NCBI RefSeq assembly: GCF_014653945.1
Contig: NZ_BNAU01000005.1
Coordinates: 248,001-312,000 of the forward strand
Length of the DNA: 64,000 bases
Direction of reading: 5' to 3'
Source of the DNA: Amycolatopsis deserti
GTDB taxonomy: Bacteria; Actinomycetota; Actinomycetes; Mycobacteriales; Pseudonocardiaceae
Shown: piece after piece, positions 39,892 to 51,445 of the stretch
How positions within the stretch are numbered: position 1 is the stretch's first letter
How the letters are laid out: each line of letters opens with the position of its first letter
Program-made: the position numbers and the translations under genes
Notes under the pieces: model-generated
What the model saw: the letters and a program-made list of their open reading frames with translations, nothing else
Told to the model about the DNA's origin: nothing
Database searches by the model: none

Positions 39892-42063
39892 GTGGCCACC
39901 CTGCTCTACCGCCTAGCCCGGTTTTCGTTCCGCCGGCGCTGGCTCGTCGCGAGCGTCTGGACGGCGATCCTGCTCGTCCTCGGCGGCGGCGCGCTGACGC
40001 TGTCCGGCCAGATGTCGAACTCGGTGACCATCCCCGGCACCGAGGCGCAGCAGGCCATCGACCACCTGAAGGACAAGTTCCCGCAGGCGGCGGCGGGCAA
40101 CGCCACCGCACGCGTCGCGATCGAGGCACCGGACGGGCAGACCCTGGCCGACCCGGCGGCCCGCGCGACCGTCGAGGACCTCGTCGGCAAGCTGAAGAGC
40201 GCGCCGGGCGTGGCGGCGGTCGCCGACCCGTACCAGGCCAAGACGGTCACCGAGCGGATCGCGGTAGCCCAGGTGAGCTACAAGGTCCCCGCTCCGGAGG
40301 TCACCGACAGCGACCGCGAAGCGCTCAAATCGGCCGCCAACGCGGCCAAGAGCGCCGGTTTCACCGTCGAATTCGGCGGCGACGCGATCCAGGGCGTGCC
40401 GGCCACGGAGGCCACCGAGGGCATCGGGGTGATCGTCGCGGCCATCGTCCTGGCGATCACCTTCGGCTCCATCGTCGCCGCCGGGCTGCCGCTGCTGACC
40501 GCCCTCATCGGCGTCGGCGTCGGCATGGCGGGCGTGATGACCGTGTCCGGTTTCGTCGACCTGAACTCCAACACCCCGATCCTCGCGCTGATGCTCGGGC
40601 TGGCCGTCGGCATCGACTACGCGCTGTTCATCGTCTCCCGCTACCGGCACGAGCTGGCCGAGGGGCACGATCCGGAACTGGCCGCCGGCCGGTCGGTCGG
40701 CACCGCCGGCTCGGCGGTGGTGTTCGCCGGCCTGACGGTGATCATCGCCCTGGTCGGGCTCACCGTCGTGGGCATCCCGATCCTCGGCCAGATGGGCATC
40801 GCCGCCGCCGCGACCGTCGCCGTCGCGGTCCTCATCGCACTCACCCTGCTGCCCGCGCTGCTCGGGTTCGCCGGCCGCAAGGTGGCCGGCAAACGCGCCC
40901 GGCCGAAGCACGACGGCAAGCCCGCGATGGGCGAGCGCTGGGCCCGGTACGTCGGCCGGCACCGCGTTCCGGTGCTGGTGACGGCCGTGGTCGGCCTGCT
41001 CGTCGTCGCGATCCCCGCGCTGAGCATGCAGCTCGGCCTGCCCACCGACGCGACGGCCGCGCCCGAGTCGACCCAGCGCAAGGCCTACGACCTGATCAGC
41101 AAGGGCTTCGGCGAGGGCACCAACGGCCCGCTGATCGTCGTCATCGACTCCGCGGACGCGCCGGACCCGCGCCTGGCCGCCACCGAGGCCACCGACTCGA
41201 TCTCCCGCCTGCCGGACGTCGCCGCGGTGACGCAGGCGCAGTTCAACGCCGCGGGCGACACCGCGTTGGTCACCGTGATCCCGAAGAGCGGTCCGAGCAG
41301 TGAGGAGACCGAACGGCTCGTCGCGAGCATCCGCGACCAGTCCGACCGGCTCTCCGGCGCCACCGGCGCGAAGCTGTCGGTGACCGGCCAGACCGCGCTG
41401 CAGATCGACGTGTCGGAGAAGCTGGCCGGCGCGATGCTGCCCTACCTCGGCCTGATCGTCGGCCTGGCGTTCCTGCTGCTGATGCTGGTGTTCCGGTCGA
41501 TCATCGTGCCGCTGAAGGCGACGCTGGGCTTCCTCGGCTCGGTGGTGGCGACCTTCGGCGCGGTGGTCGCGGTGTTCCAGTGGGGCTGGCTGACCGACCT
41601 GCTCGGCGTGTCCTCGACCGGCCCGATCATGAGCATGCTGCCGATCCTGCTGATCGGCGTGCTGTTCGGCCTCGCGATGGACTACCAGGTGTTCCTGGTG
41701 ACCCGGATGCGCGAGGACTACGTGCACGGCGCCGACGCCCGCGACGCCGTGGTGAGCGGGTTCAAGCACGGCGCCCGGGTCGTGGTCGCGGCGGCCCTGA
41801 TCATGATCAGCGTGTTCGCCGGGTTCATCGCGGCGGAGCTGTCGCTGATCCAGTCGATCGGGTTCGCGCTCGCCTTCGGTGTCCTGGTGGACGCGTTCGT
41901 GGTGCGCATGACGATCGTGCCCGCGGTGATGTCACTGCTCGGCAAGCACGCGTGGTGGCTGCCGAAGTGGCTGCAGCGCGCGCTGCCGAACGTCGACGTC
42001 GAGGGCGAAAGCCTCGCCAAGCACCTCGGCGAGCGTCGCGAACTGGAAGGTGCGCGGAGCTAG
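39892..42063 (+). CDS. MMPL-family RND transporter
   Basis: 723 residues, GTG start with TTGGAG upstream. Typical actinobacterial MMPL: two halves, each one helix, a large outside loop and five helices. Seen: YRLARFSFRRRWLVASVWTA at the start, ALMLGLAVGIDYALFIVSRY (proton-relay region of half 1), and the equivalent LLIGVLFGLAMDYQVFLVTR in half 2, plus LAFGVLVDAFVVRMTIVPAV at the end. Exports lipids or hydrophobic drugs; regulated by the divergent TetR. The reading frame is intact, unlike the MMPL remnant at 7.8-8.6 kb. Confidence 0.93.
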   Translation: MATLLYRLARFSFRRRWLVASVWTAILLVLGGGALTLSGQMSNSVTIPGTEAQQAIDHLKDKFPQAAAGNATARVAIEAPDGQTLADPAARATVEDLVGKLKSAPGVAAVADPYQAKTVTERIAVAQVSYKVPAPEVTDSDREALKSAANAAKSAGFTVEFGGDAIQGVPATEATEGIGVIVAAIVLAITFGSIVAAGLPLLTALIGVGVGMAGVMTVSGFVDLNSNTPILALMLGLAVGIDYALFIVSRYRHELAEGHDPELAAGRSVGTAGSAVVFAGLTVIIALVGLTVVGIPILGQMGIAAAATVAVAVLIALTLLPALLGFAGRKVAGKRARPKHDGKPAMGERWARYVGRHRVPVLVTAVVGLLVVAIPALSMQLGLPTDATAAPESTQRKAYDLISKGFGEGTNGPLIVVIDSADAPDPRLAATEATDSISRLPDVAAVTQAQFNAAGDTALVTVIPKSGPSSEETERLVASIRDQSDRLSGATGAKLSVTGQTALQIDVSEKLAGAMLPYLGLIVGLAFLLLMLVFRSIIVPLKATLGFLGSVVATFGAVVAVFQWGWLTDLLGVSSTGPIMSMLPILLIGVLFGLAMDYQVFLVTRMREDYVHGADARDAVVSGFKHGARVVVAAALIMISVFAGFIAAELSLIQSIGFALAFGVLVDAFVVRMTIVPAVMSLLGKHAWWLPKWLQRALPNVDVEGESLAKHLGERRELEGARS

Positions 42064-42214
42064 CTGACCAGCCAGGCGATCGCGCCGCCGACGGCCAGGA
42101 GTGCCGCGACCAGCAACAGCATCGCGAGCACCTTGGCCGTCTTCCACGTGCTGTAGACGCCGCCGACCAGGAAGCCGCCCAGCGCCAGCAGGAGGACGGC
42201 GACCAGTTCCTTGC

Positions 42215-42218
<4 letters not shown>
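42060..42218 (-). CDS. small two-helix membrane protein downstream of hisB
   Basis: 52 residues, GTG start in a GTGA overlap with hisB. Two hydrophobic helices joined by [10 protein letters not shown]. Coupled to hisB, so it is expressed with the his genes; role unknown. Its stop codon overlaps the stop of the convergent MMPL gene. Confidence 0.75.
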
Positions 42219-45234
<3,016 letters not shown>

Positions 45235-45279
45235 CTAGGGTACGAGTTGGAACGTTGACGACGACCAGGGAGGTAGCCG

Positions 45280-46074
45280 GTGCTCCGGATCGGCTTGTGC
45301 CAGCTCACATCGAGTGCCGACCCCGCGGAGAACCTCGCCCCGATCCGCGAGGGCGTGGCGCGCGCGGCGGGCGACGGGGCGCGGGTCGTGGTGTTCCCGG
45401 AGGCGGCGATGGCGCGGTTCGGCGTGCCGCTCGGGCCGGTGGCGGAACCGCTGGACGGGCCGTGGGCGAAGTCGGTGTCCGCGATCGCCGACGAGCACGG
45501 CGTGCTGGTGGTGGCCGGGATGTTCACCCCGTCGGCGGACGGCCGGGTGCGCAACACGCTGCTCATCACCGGGCTCGGGCACCACCTCGGCTACGACAAG
45601 ATCCACCTCTACGACGCGTTCGGCTTCCGCGAATCCGACACGGTCGCGCCGGGCACCTCGCCGGTGACCGTCGAGGTCGACGGGGTCACGCTGGGCTTCG
45701 CGACCTGCTACGACGTGCGGTTCCCGGAGCTGTTCCGCGCGCTGGCCGACCGGGGCGCGTCCGCCGTCGTGCTGCCGACGTCGTGGGGCGCGGGCGAGGG
45801 CAAGCGGGACCAGTGGGAGGTGCTGGTGCGGGCGCGGGCGCTCGACTCCGGCTGCTGGGTGCTGGGCTGCGGCCAGGCCGACCCGGCGGCGTCCGGGGTC
45901 GAGGTGAACCCGAAGGCGCCGACGGGCATCGGGTACTCGACGGTGGCGGACGGGTTCGGGCGCGTGCACGCGCAGCTGGGCGCCGGGCCGGAGTCGGTGG
46001 TCGTGGACATCGACCCCGAGGTCGCGGAGAAGGCCCGCAACGCCACGGGGGCGCTCGCCAACCGGCGGCTCTAG
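45280..46074 (+). CDS. carbon-nitrogen hydrolase (nitrilase superfamily)
   Basis: 264 residues, GTG start with GGGAGGTAG upstream. Catalytic triad placed: Glu in [13 protein letters not shown], Lys in [16 protein letters not shown], Cys in [17 protein letters not shown]. Closest in layout to the omega-amidase/Nit1-like branch, which hydrolyses small amides such as deaminated glutathione; that specificity is a guess. Divergent from hisD (49 nt), convergent with the response regulator (4-nt overlap). Confidence 0.88.
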   Translation: MLRIGLCQLTSSADPAENLAPIREGVARAAGDGARVVVFPEAAMARFGVPLGPVAEPLDGPWAKSVSAIADEHGVLVVAGMFTPSADGRVRNTLLITGLGHHLGYDKIHLYDAFGFRESDTVAPGTSPVTVEVDGVTLGFATCYDVRFPELFRALADRGASAVVLPTSWGAGEGKRDQWEVLVRARALDSGCWVLGCGQADPAASGVEVNPKAPTGIGYSTVADGFGRVHAQLGAGPESVVVDIDPEVAEKARNATGALANRRL

Positions 46075-46706
46075 GCCATCCCCTCTTCGATCGCCAGGCG
46101 CGTGAGTTCCGGGCGCCGGCGACGTCCGGTCTTGTCGCGGATCCGGTCCAGGTACGAGCGCACGGTCCGGACGCTGATCGACATGGCCTCGGCGATGTCG
46201 GCGTCCCGCTCGCCCGCCGCGACCAGCGACAACACCTGCCGCTCCCGGTCGGACAGCACGCTGCCCACCCCGGCCCGCGGGCGCGTCGAGTCGAGCAGGT
46301 AGGACGCCAGCGTCGGCGAGACGTAGGAGTTCCCGGCGGCGATCTCGCGGATCGCGTGCAGGATGTCGTCGCCGTCGGCGTCCTTCGACAGGTAGCCGCG
46401 GGCGCCGGCGGAGATGGCGCCCAGCACCTCGTCCTGGCCCGCGTGCGCGGACACCACCAGCACCTTGTGCCCCATCCGCACGACCTCCTGCACGGCCTGC
46501 GAATCGGTCACCCCGCGCAGCTTGAGGTCCAGCACGACGACGCACCCGGCCGGTTCCTGACTGCTCGCGAAGGCGGCGACGGACTCGGCGACGGGCCCCA
46601 GCTCGATGTCCCGCGCCTCGGACAGCACGTTCGCCACCGCGTACCGGTACAGCGGGTGGTCCTCGATCACGCCGACCCGGATGGGCCCGCCCTCGTTCGC
46701 GGCCAT
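46071..46706 (-). CDS. NarL/LuxR-type response regulator
   Basis: 211 residues. Receiver domain about 8-125: acidic pair in VGVIEDHPLYR, phospho-Asp in CVVVLDLKLRGV, Ser/Thr in VLVVSAHAG, Lys in YLSKDADGDD. LuxR helix-turn-helix about 145-205: LSDRERQVLSLVAAGERDAD, IAEAMSISVRTVRSYLDRIR. The only histidine kinase in the window is the HisKA_3-type one at 50.1-51.4 kb, of the right class and on the same strand, so it may be the partner. Confidence 0.9.
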   Translation of the reverse strand: MAANEGGPIRVGVIEDHPLYRYAVANVLSEARDIELGPVAESVAAFASSQEPAGCVVVLDLKLRGVTDSQAVQEVVRMGHKVLVVSAHAGQDEVLGAISAGARGYLSKDADGDDILHAIREIAAGNSYVSPTLASYLLDSTRPRAGVGSVLSDRERQVLSLVAAGERDADIAEAMSISVRTVRSYLDRIRDKTGRRRRPELTRLAIEEGMA

Positions 46707-46790
46707 GGGACCTCACTCCCTGTGGGCATTTTTCCCGGCAGCGAATACCGGTTCCCCGTTTATTCTGTACCAGGAACAAGGAGAAGCGAG

Positions 46791-47861
46791 TTGACCGCTG
46801 CCGACGCGGGGGTCTCCGCCGGTGGCGGGACCGCACCCGACGCACCCCGGACCCGCCGGTTCACCGTGGCGCCGTTCCTGCTGCCCATCGGCTTCGCCCA
46901 GATCGCGATCTGGGAGTCCGCCCTGGTCGCGACGCTGCTCGCGGTCCAAGACGTGCTGCCGGCGAAGGTCGTGGTGACCGTGCTGGCGCTGCTGGTGATC
47001 GCCGCGACGTCCGTCCGGTTCGCGGGACGCCACCTGGCCGGCTGGGCCCTGACGTGGGTGTCGTACCGGTTGCTGCAGCACGACGAACGCCGCCAGGCCG
47101 CCGATCCGCTGCGTGTCCTCGCCCACGACTTCCGGTTGCGGCAGCACGTCGACCGCGCCGGGAACCGCTTCGGCGTGGCCGGGGTCGGCGACGGCTGGAC
47201 GACGGTGATCCGGCTGCGCGACGGCGTCGAGCCCGACGTCCCGAAGGTGCTGGACCTGCTGCGCGCGGCGTGCGACAACCCGGAGATCCCGCTGGCCGGA
47301 GCCCAGCTGGTGGTGCGGACCAGCTTCGGCGAGCGGACGTTCCTGGTCGCCGTGCGGTACCGGCCGAGCGAGGCGCCGCTGGCCGCGCTGGCCCGGGGCG
47401 GCGGGGAGGCCGGCGAGCTGCGGGCGACGACCCGCGCGGCGCTGGCGCTGATGGGCGCGCTCGCCAAGGCCGGGTACGGCAGCACGCTGCTGGAGGCCGG
47501 CGAGCTGGCGACCGAGCTGCGCGCCACCGTCGGGACGGACTCGCCGGCGCCGGTGACGGACGGCTGGCGGTCGTGGTCGGCGGGCGGCACCGCCCAGGCC
47601 GGGTTCGCGCCGCTGACCCGCGAGGACGTGCCCGTGCTGCTGACGTCGACGGCCCGCGGCGCGGCGCTGACGGTGACCTCGTACACGTTGCGGCGCAACC
47701 ACTTCGGGCGGCTCGTGGACGAGGTCACGCTGCGCCTGGCCCGCTCCGCCGGCACGCGGCGGCCGCCCCGGGCCCGTGATCTGGACGTGCCGGTGGTGCC
47801 GCTGTACGGCAGGCACGCCGCCGCCGTGCGGCGCACGCTGCCGCTCGCCCTGCCGCACTGA
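46791..47861 (+). CDS. EccE-like type VII secretion protein
   Basis: 356 residues from a TTG at 46791, chosen because AAGGAG lies 7-8 nt upstream and the frame has no nearer ATG or GTG. Two N-terminal membrane helices (about 25-45 and 50-75, VTVLALLVIAATSVRFAGRH) are followed by a long cytosolic domain (HDFRLRQHVDRAGNRFGVAG, GDGWTTVIRLRDG, TSYTLRRNHFGRLVDEVTLR), the arrangement of EccE. EccE is part of ESX-type secretion membrane complexes, but no eccB, eccC, eccD, mycP or WXG100 genes are in this window. Divergent from the response regulator (84 nt). Confidence 0.72.
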   Translation: MTAADAGVSAGGGTAPDAPRTRRFTVAPFLLPIGFAQIAIWESALVATLLAVQDVLPAKVVVTVLALLVIAATSVRFAGRHLAGWALTWVSYRLLQHDERRQAADPLRVLAHDFRLRQHVDRAGNRFGVAGVGDGWTTVIRLRDGVEPDVPKVLDLLRAACDNPEIPLAGAQLVVRTSFGERTFLVAVRYRPSEAPLAALARGGGEAGELRATTRAALALMGALAKAGYGSTLLEAGELATELRATVGTDSPAPVTDGWRSWSAGGTAQAGFAPLTREDVPVLLTSTARGAALTVTSYTLRRNHFGRLVDEVTLRLARSAGTRRPPRARDLDVPVVPLYGRHAAAVRRTLPLALPH

Positions 47862-47871
47862 TCGCGCGGTT

Positions 47872-48912
47872 CTAGGCCATCAGCGGCGTCGGGTCGGCGA
47901 AGACGTCCGCCAGCACGCCCGTGCACGCGGCGACCGCCTGGACGTCCGGGCCGAACCGGGTGACCGTCACCAGATCGGTCCCGGGCAGCGCGGTCGTCGC
48001 CGCGAAGGCGTGCAGCAGGGTCGCCAGGTGCTCCGGCGCGTCGGTGATGTTCTGGCCGCCGAGGACGACCTGGTCCGGGTTGACGATGTCGCGCAGCATG
48101 GCGACCGCCCGGCCCATGGTCGCGGCGCGTTCGGCCAGCGCGCCCCGGTCGGTCTGGTCGTTGATCGTCGCCTCGAGGCAGCCGGTCCGGCCGCACCCGC
48201 AGCGCACGTCACCGCCCACCGGCAGGTGCGCGACCGTGCCGGCCTGACCGGGGCCGCGGTGCAGGACGCCGTCGACGACGAGCGCGGTGCCGACGACCTG
48301 CCGGGCGTAGAAGTACAGCAGGCTGGGGTACTGCTTGCCCTCGCCGAACAGCAGCTCGGCGTGCGCCATCGCGGGCACGTGACCGTCGACGTGCACCGGC
48401 AGTCCCGTCCCGCGCGCCAGCACGGCCTGGGCGGGGGCGCGGTGCCAGCCGAGCCGGTCGTGGGTGATCAGGCCGCGGGCGATGTCGACCTGGCCGCCGG
48501 TGGCGAGCCCGAGCCCGATGATCCGCCGCTCTCGCCAGCGGCGCAGGAACGCGCGCACCTTCGCGGCGAGGAACGCCAGGCCGTCCTCGGCGCTGCCGCG
48601 CGGGGTCGGGATCTTCTCGCTGCCGACGAGCCGCCCCCGCAGGTCGACGATGCCGAACGTGGTGGTGCGGACGCCGATGTGCACGCCGCACGCGGCCAGG
48701 ACGCTGTCGTCGATGTCGACCGGCACGCGGGGCCGCCCGACGGCGCCGGCGCGGGCCAGGTCCGGCGCGTCCCGCACCAGTCGCGCCTCGGCGAGCGCGG
48801 CGACCTGGCGGCTGACCGTCGGCATGCTCAGCGACGTCAGCTCGGCGATCGCGGCACGCGACAGCGGGCCCTCGCGCCGGATCGCGCCGAGCACCGCGGC
48901 GGCGTTCGACAC
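47872..48912 (-). CDS. ROK-family transcriptional regulator
   Basis: 346 residues, GTG start. N-terminal winged helix REGPLSRAAIAELTSLSMPT then VSRQVAALAEARLV; then the sugar-kinase-like ROK domain with GIGLATGG-type IIGLGLATGGQVDIARGLIT and the zinc motif GCGRTGCLEATI (CxCGxxGCxE with the first Cys in VRCGC). Probably binds a sugar or sugar phosphate and controls a carbohydrate gene; none is adjacent, so its target is elsewhere. Confidence 0.9.
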   Translation of the reverse strand: MSNAAAVLGAIRREGPLSRAAIAELTSLSMPTVSRQVAALAEARLVRDAPDLARAGAVGRPRVPVDIDDSVLAACGVHIGVRTTTFGIVDLRGRLVGSEKIPTPRGSAEDGLAFLAAKVRAFLRRWRERRIIGLGLATGGQVDIARGLITHDRLGWHRAPAQAVLARGTGLPVHVDGHVPAMAHAELLFGEGKQYPSLLYFYARQVVGTALVVDGVLHRGPGQAGTVAHLPVGGDVRCGCGRTGCLEATINDQTDRGALAERAATMGRAVAMLRDIVNPDQVVLGGQNITDAPEHLATLLHAFAATTALPGTDLVTVTRFGPDVQAVAACTGVLADVFADPTPLMA

Positions 48913-49009
48913 TGCGCACCCCCAGACGGCCAGTTTGTTCCACCGTGCACGAAACTAGCCGAGCCCGTCAAAGCGGCCCGCCATCCGGGACGGTGGCAGA
49001 CTCCGGGGA

Positions 49010-50131
49010 GTGAGCACGCGCCCGTACGTCCTCGCCTCCGCGGCGGTGTCCCTGGACGGCTACCTCGACGACACCAGCGACCAGCGGCTCCTGCTGTCCA
49101 ACGAGGAGGACTTCGCGCGCGTGGACGACGTGCGCGCCGGGGTGGACGCGATCCTGGTCGGGGCGGGCACGATCCGCACCGACAACCCGCGGCTGCTGGT
49201 GCGGTCCGGGCGCGGGAACCCGGCGAAGGTCACGATCACCGAGAGCGGCGACCTCGACCCGTCGGCGAACTTCTTCACCACCGGTGAGGTCGAGAAGCTG
49301 GTGTACACCTCCGCCGCGGCGGTGCCGAAGGTGCGCGAGCGGCTGGGCGCGGTGGCGACGGTGGTCGACGGTGGGGACCCGCTGGACCTGCGGCACGTGC
49401 TGGCGGACCTCGCCGGGCGCGGCGTCGGGCGGCTGATGGTCGAGGGCGGCGGGGCGATCCACACGCTGTTCCTCACCGCGGGCGTGGTGGACGAGCTGCA
49501 CCTTGCGGTCGCGCCGGTGTTCGTCGGCGAGGCGACGGCGCCGCGGTTCGTCGGCCCCGGCCGGTTCCCGCCCGGACGGCTGCAGCTGACCGAGACGTGC
49601 CGCATCGGCGATGTCGTGTTCATGCGCTACCACCTGGGCCAGGCGGCGCGCGACCACAGCCGGCTCCGGGAGGCGATCGCGCTGGCGGAGAACTGCCCGC
49701 CGTCGACGACGTTCCGGGTTGGCGCGATCGTGGTGAACGCTGACGACGAGGTGCTCGCCACCGGCTACTCGGGCGAGACCGACCCGCACGACCACGCGGA
49801 GGAAGTCGCGATCGCCAAACTGGGCGGTGCGGACCTCACCGGGGCGACGATCTACTCGTCGCTGGAGCCGTGCAGCTCACGGGCGTCGCGGGCGGTGTCG
49901 TGCACGCAGCACATCCTGAACGCCGGGATCCCGCGGGTGGTGTTCGCCTGGCGGGAGCCGAACCTGTTCGTGGACTGCGTGGGAGCGGAAACACTGCGCG
50001 CGGCCGGCCGCGAGGTGCGCGAACTGCCCGACCTGGCGGACCTCGTGAAGGCGACGAACGCGCACCTGCCGTTCGAGGATCAGACGCTGTTCCCTCCGGA
50101 GGGACCGGCACCCGGCACCGCAACGACCTAG
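49010..50131 (+). CDS. RibD-like reductase-deaminase fusion in reversed domain order
   Basis: 373 residues, GTG start. Residues about 1-205 form the RibD-C/dihydrofolate-reductase-like domain (PYVLASAAVSLDGYLDDTSD, AILVGAGTIRTDNPRLLVRS, GRLMVEGGGAIHTLFL). Residues about 215-355 form a CMP/RibG-type deaminase: DPHDHAEEVAIAKLGG with the catalytic Glu, and SSLEPCSSRASRAVSCTQHI with two zinc Cys. Classical RibD has the deaminase first. Likely acts on a pyrimidine or pterin-like intermediate, perhaps a second riboflavin or a modified-nucleoside route. Its 3' end overlaps the sensor kinase gene by 4 nt, convergent. Confidence 0.85.
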   Translation: MSTRPYVLASAAVSLDGYLDDTSDQRLLLSNEEDFARVDDVRAGVDAILVGAGTIRTDNPRLLVRSGRGNPAKVTITESGDLDPSANFFTTGEVEKLVYTSAAAVPKVRERLGAVATVVDGGDPLDLRHVLADLAGRGVGRLMVEGGGAIHTLFLTAGVVDELHLAVAPVFVGEATAPRFVGPGRFPPGRLQLTETCRIGDVVFMRYHLGQAARDHSRLREAIALAENCPPSTTFRVGAIVVNADDEVLATGYSGETDPHDHAEEVAIAKLGGADLTGATIYSSLEPCSSRASRAVSCTQHILNAGIPRVVFAWREPNLFVDCVGAETLRAAGREVRELPDLADLVKATNAHLPFEDQTLFPPEGPAPGTATT

Positions 50132-51420
50132 CGCGGCACCCACAACGTCACCCGCGTACCGTGGCCCGGTTTCGAGTCGATCCGGCACCAGCCGCCGGCT
50201 TCGGTCAGGCGGGCCGTCATCGACTCGCTCACGCCGAAGCCCGCTGGGCGGGCGTCCTCGTCGTAGCCGACGCCGTGGTCCCGGATCACCACGGCTATTC
50301 CACCGTCGTGCTCGGCGAGGCGCATCACGACCTCCCGGGTGCCCGCGTGCTTAAGCGTGTTGCGCAGCGCCTCGCGAGCCGCGTCGCGGACCGCGGCTCG
50401 TCGCGCCTCCGTCAGGGTGTCGTCGGCCAGGTCGGACAGCGCCAGCTGCGCCCGCAGCCCCTCGCGCGCCATCTCCGTCGCCAGCCCGGTCAGCTCCGCC
50501 GCCAACCCCTGACCGCCGCCTTGATCGCCACCGGCCGGCGTACCCAGCCCCCGCCGCAGCTCGGCCGCCTGCGCCCGGGCCTGCGCGCGCATCCGGTCCA
50601 GCTCGACGGCCGGATCCCCGCCCCGGTGCATCGCCATCGCTTCGAGCGCCTGCAGCACCGTGTCGTGCAGCGCCCGTTCGGTCCGCGACCGCTCCCCGGC
50701 CACCCCGAGCCGCATCCCGATCGCCAGCGCCAGCCGCGTCGCCACGCCCAGCAGCACCAGCGTCCCGGCCGCCGTCACCACCGCGACCAGCATCGTCCCG
50801 GTGCCGCTGACCAGCGGCGGCACCCACATCGACAGCTGCCCGCCGAGCGCGAGCAACCCCACCTGGAACGGCACCCCGAGCGCCACCAGCGCGAGCCCGG
50901 CCGGCACGCCCCGGCACATCGTCCACAGGCCGACCGTCCCGGTGAGGTTCAGGAACGGCACCCACGCCGCCGCCCAGTACAGCTCCGCCGGGGCCGTCGC
51001 GCTGACCGCCACGCCAGCCCCGACCGCTAACACCAGATCGGCCGCCAGCAGCCACGCCGTGGCGCGCCCGCTGCGGTCCGGCACGCGCAGCACCCACACC
51101 AGACCGGCCAGGTTCCCCAGCACACCGGCCCACGCCACCACCGTCGCGGAGAACACGAACCCGTGCGCGGCCACCAGCCACACCCACGCGATCGGCAGGA
51201 CCCCGATCCGGTAGACCAGCGGCAGCAGCACCGCGTACCGGGTCGCGCGCACCATCAGCGAGGAGCGCGGCCCGTCGGTGCTGCTCGCCGCGACGGCGCC
51301 CATCCGCTTCAGCGCGGACACCGGCTCCGGATCGTCGATCTCCTCCGGCAGCTCGCGCGGCGTGGACGCCAGCACCCCCGCCCCCTTGCTGAGCAAGGCG
51401 AGCAGGAAGTTGGCAGCCAT
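50128..51420 (-). CDS. sensor histidine kinase (HisKA_3, NarL-partner class)
   Basis: 430 residues. N-terminal membrane part with about six to seven helices (YAVLLPLVYRIGVLPIAWVW to LVLLGVATRLALAIG), no large outside domain. Phospho-acceptor His in TERALHDTVLQALEAMAM; ATPase N box REALRNTLKHAG, G1 VIRDHGVGYDED and G2 AGFGVSESM. This class pairs with NarL-type regulators, such as the one at 46.1-46.7 kb. The signal is unknown. Lies 25 nt from nadC on the same strand. Confidence 0.9.
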   Translation of the reverse strand: MAANFLLALLSKGAGVLASTPRELPEEIDDPEPVSALKRMGAVAASSTDGPRSSLMVRATRYAVLLPLVYRIGVLPIAWVWLVAAHGFVFSATVVAWAGVLGNLAGLVWVLRVPDRSGRATAWLLAADLVLAVGAGVAVSATAPAELYWAAAWVPFLNLTGTVGLWTMCRGVPAGLALVALGVPFQVGLLALGGQLSMWVPPLVSGTGTMLVAVVTAAGTLVLLGVATRLALAIGMRLGVAGERSRTERALHDTVLQALEAMAMHRGGDPAVELDRMRAQARAQAAELRRGLGTPAGGDQGGGQGLAAELTGLATEMAREGLRAQLALSDLADDTLTEARRAAVRDAAREALRNTLKHAGTREVVMRLAEHDGGIAVVIRDHGVGYDEDARPAGFGVSESMTARLTEAGGWCRIDSKPGHGTRVTLWVPR

Positions 51421-51445
51421 CCCCCGATCCTAAGCCGGGAAACGG

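Noticed and set aside
45280-46074. Nitrilase-family gene as part of the histidine operon.
   Set aside because: It is on the opposite strand from hisD and has its own Shine-Dalgarno; only the closeness links them.
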